The notes beneath the pieces were generated by a model. The model was not told where the DNA came from. It did no database searches and saw nothing but the letters and a program-made list of their open reading frames with translations. From Rhodospirillaceae bacterium (lineage in GTDB: Bacteria; Pseudomonadota; Alphaproteobacteria; SP197), in contig JABIUG010000352.1 of assembly GCA_018700655.1 (NCBI GenBank), forward strand, positions 1 to 6,251: a DNA stretch of 6,251 nucleotides, read 5' to 3'. A program made the translations under genes and the position numbers. Positions within the stretch are counted from its first letter, which is position 1; every line of letters starts with the position of its first letter. This document shows positions 5,660-6,251 of this stretch, in pieces.

Positions 5660-6067
5660 CTAGTCGGCTGCCGGCGCCATGCACCAAAGGAAGCGGGCCA
5701 CGGTGCCGCCGCTATTTTCGACCCGGTAACGCCAGCCCGGTGCGAAGTAAAAGCTGTCACCGGGTCCCGCCTCGCCCGATTCCGCATGATCTTCGGCATC
5801 GACCCAATGGAAGGTGAAACCCCCTTCGAGCACGTAATAGGCCTCATAGGCCTGGCCGAACTCCATCGCGACATCGGGGTTTTCATCGCCTTCGATGAAC
5901 GACCACCACACAGTCGACTGGCCGGGTTGGAGTTCGCAAACTCCCATCGCCAGTGCCGAGCCCTGCTTTTCACGTGAGAGCGTCTTTTTGATCGAGAAAC
6001 TTCCCTCGAACGCCGGATAGGGTTCCCAGGGTGTATCTGCGTCTCGAATCAGGGCGGGGCCGGTCAT
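5660..6067 (-). CDS. cupin-domain protein lacking canonical metal-binding histidines
   Basis: This 135-residue single-domain cupin is a small beta-barrel. Motif 1 covers about 47-84, from LQPGQ through YEAYYVLEGGF, and motif 2 is PGDSFYFAPGWRYRVEN (102-118). Classical cupins have an HxH plus Glu in motif 1 and a His in motif 2. Here only the Glu-like position (Glu75) remains: the HxH is absent, and Tyr114 stands where the motif 2 His should be. It probably does not bind metal in the usual way and may act as a binding or sugar-isomerase-like protein. GGAG, 8 nt before the ATG at 6067, is a good ribosome binding site. The start is 14 nt after the nucleotidyltransferase stop, so the two genes are very likely cotranscribed. 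Its substrate is unknown. Confidence 0.88.
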   Translation of the reverse strand: MTGPALIRDADTPWEPYPAFEGSFSIKKTLSREKQGSALAMGVCELQPGQSTVWWSFIEGDENPDVAMEFGQAYEAYYVLEGGFTFHWVDAEDHAESGEAGPGDSFYFAPGWRYRVENSGGTVARFLWCMAPAAD

Positions 6068-6081
6068 GGTTTTCTCCAGGT

Positions 6082-6251
6082 TCAGGGTTCAATCACCGTC
6101 AGCCAGGGCCAGCGTGCGGTGTAACTCGCGCATTTGAGCGCGAACCGGTCAGGTGTTGGGTTGTCGGGGTTGAGCCGCAGAATGCCGGCAAAGAGTTCAT
6201 CGAATCCCTTGGGCGCACGCACATCGTAACCACCGGCACCATCGGGGCGGA
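6082..6251 (-). CDS. C-terminus of a nucleotidyltransferase family protein (NTP_transf_6-like, partial)
   Basis: The minus-strand frame entering from the right edge encodes 55 residues up to a TGA at 6084-6082. Recognisable pieces are YDVRAPKGFDELFAGILRLNP, which corresponds to the family's 'APxGLxDLFxLxxRPNP' pattern, then ALKCASYTARWPWLTVIEP, which matches the usual 'KaxrwraxWPxLtv' ending. This is the C-terminal end of the DUF925 / NTP_transf_6 nucleotidyltransferase family, small proteins with a polymerase-beta-like fold and no well-defined substrate. The catalytic part lies outside the window. The stop is 14 nt before the cupin start, which makes this the most upstream visible gene of the minus-strand train. 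The assignment rests on a short stretch but a characteristic one. Confidence 0.75.
   Translation of the reverse strand, partial: RPDGAGGYDVRAPKGFDELFAGILRLNPDNPTPDRFALKCASYTARWPWLTVIEP

Overview
This 6.25 kb, GC-rich window looks like an ordinary piece of a proteobacterial chromosome. It is most likely alphaproteobacterial; I infer that from base composition, gene families and tight gene spacing, not from any marker gene. I see no tRNA, rRNA, CRISPR array, transposase or phage gene. The most unusual part is a copper-related locus whose multicopper oxidase gene is cut off after its first cupredoxin domain.

Layout. Positions 1-57 (minus strand) may hold the first codons of another gene, possibly a TetR-type regulator. 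A minus-strand membrane fatty-acid hydroxylase / sterol desaturase-family gene follows (76-1101). A divergent intergenic region of about 210 bases (1102-1315) contains a perfect 8+8 inverted repeat just upstream of a plausible promoter. That promoter points at a plus-strand sulfite-oxidase-family molybdoenzyme gene (1316-2410) with no export signal. Still on the plus strand come a small exported His/Cys protein (2456-2812), a strong GC hairpin (2817-2835), and the Tat-exported multicopper oxidase fragment (2873-3568).

The right half is a compact minus-strand gene train, read from the right edge leftwards: the C-terminus of an NTP_transf_6-like nucleotidyltransferase (6082-6251), a cupin (5660-6067), exodeoxyribonuclease III (4786-5589), a small secreted protein of unknown function (4330-4752), and a crotonase-fold enoyl-CoA hydratase/isomerase-family protein (3555-4316). 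The spacings of 14, 70, 33 and 13 nt suggest a single operon. Its last gene overlaps the truncated oxidase tail-to-tail by 14 nt.

How the genes fit together. The small His/Cys protein and the multicopper oxidase form a plausible periplasmic copper-handling pair. The oxidase lacks the domains that carry the type 1 copper site and half of the trinuclear site, so it should not work as an oxidase. An ancestral deletion that fused its 5' part to the end of the crotonase operon is the simplest explanation, although an assembly join is possible. The minus-strand train mixes DNA repair (xthA) with small metabolic or unknown genes and has no obvious single pathway. I found no convincing new multi-gene system.
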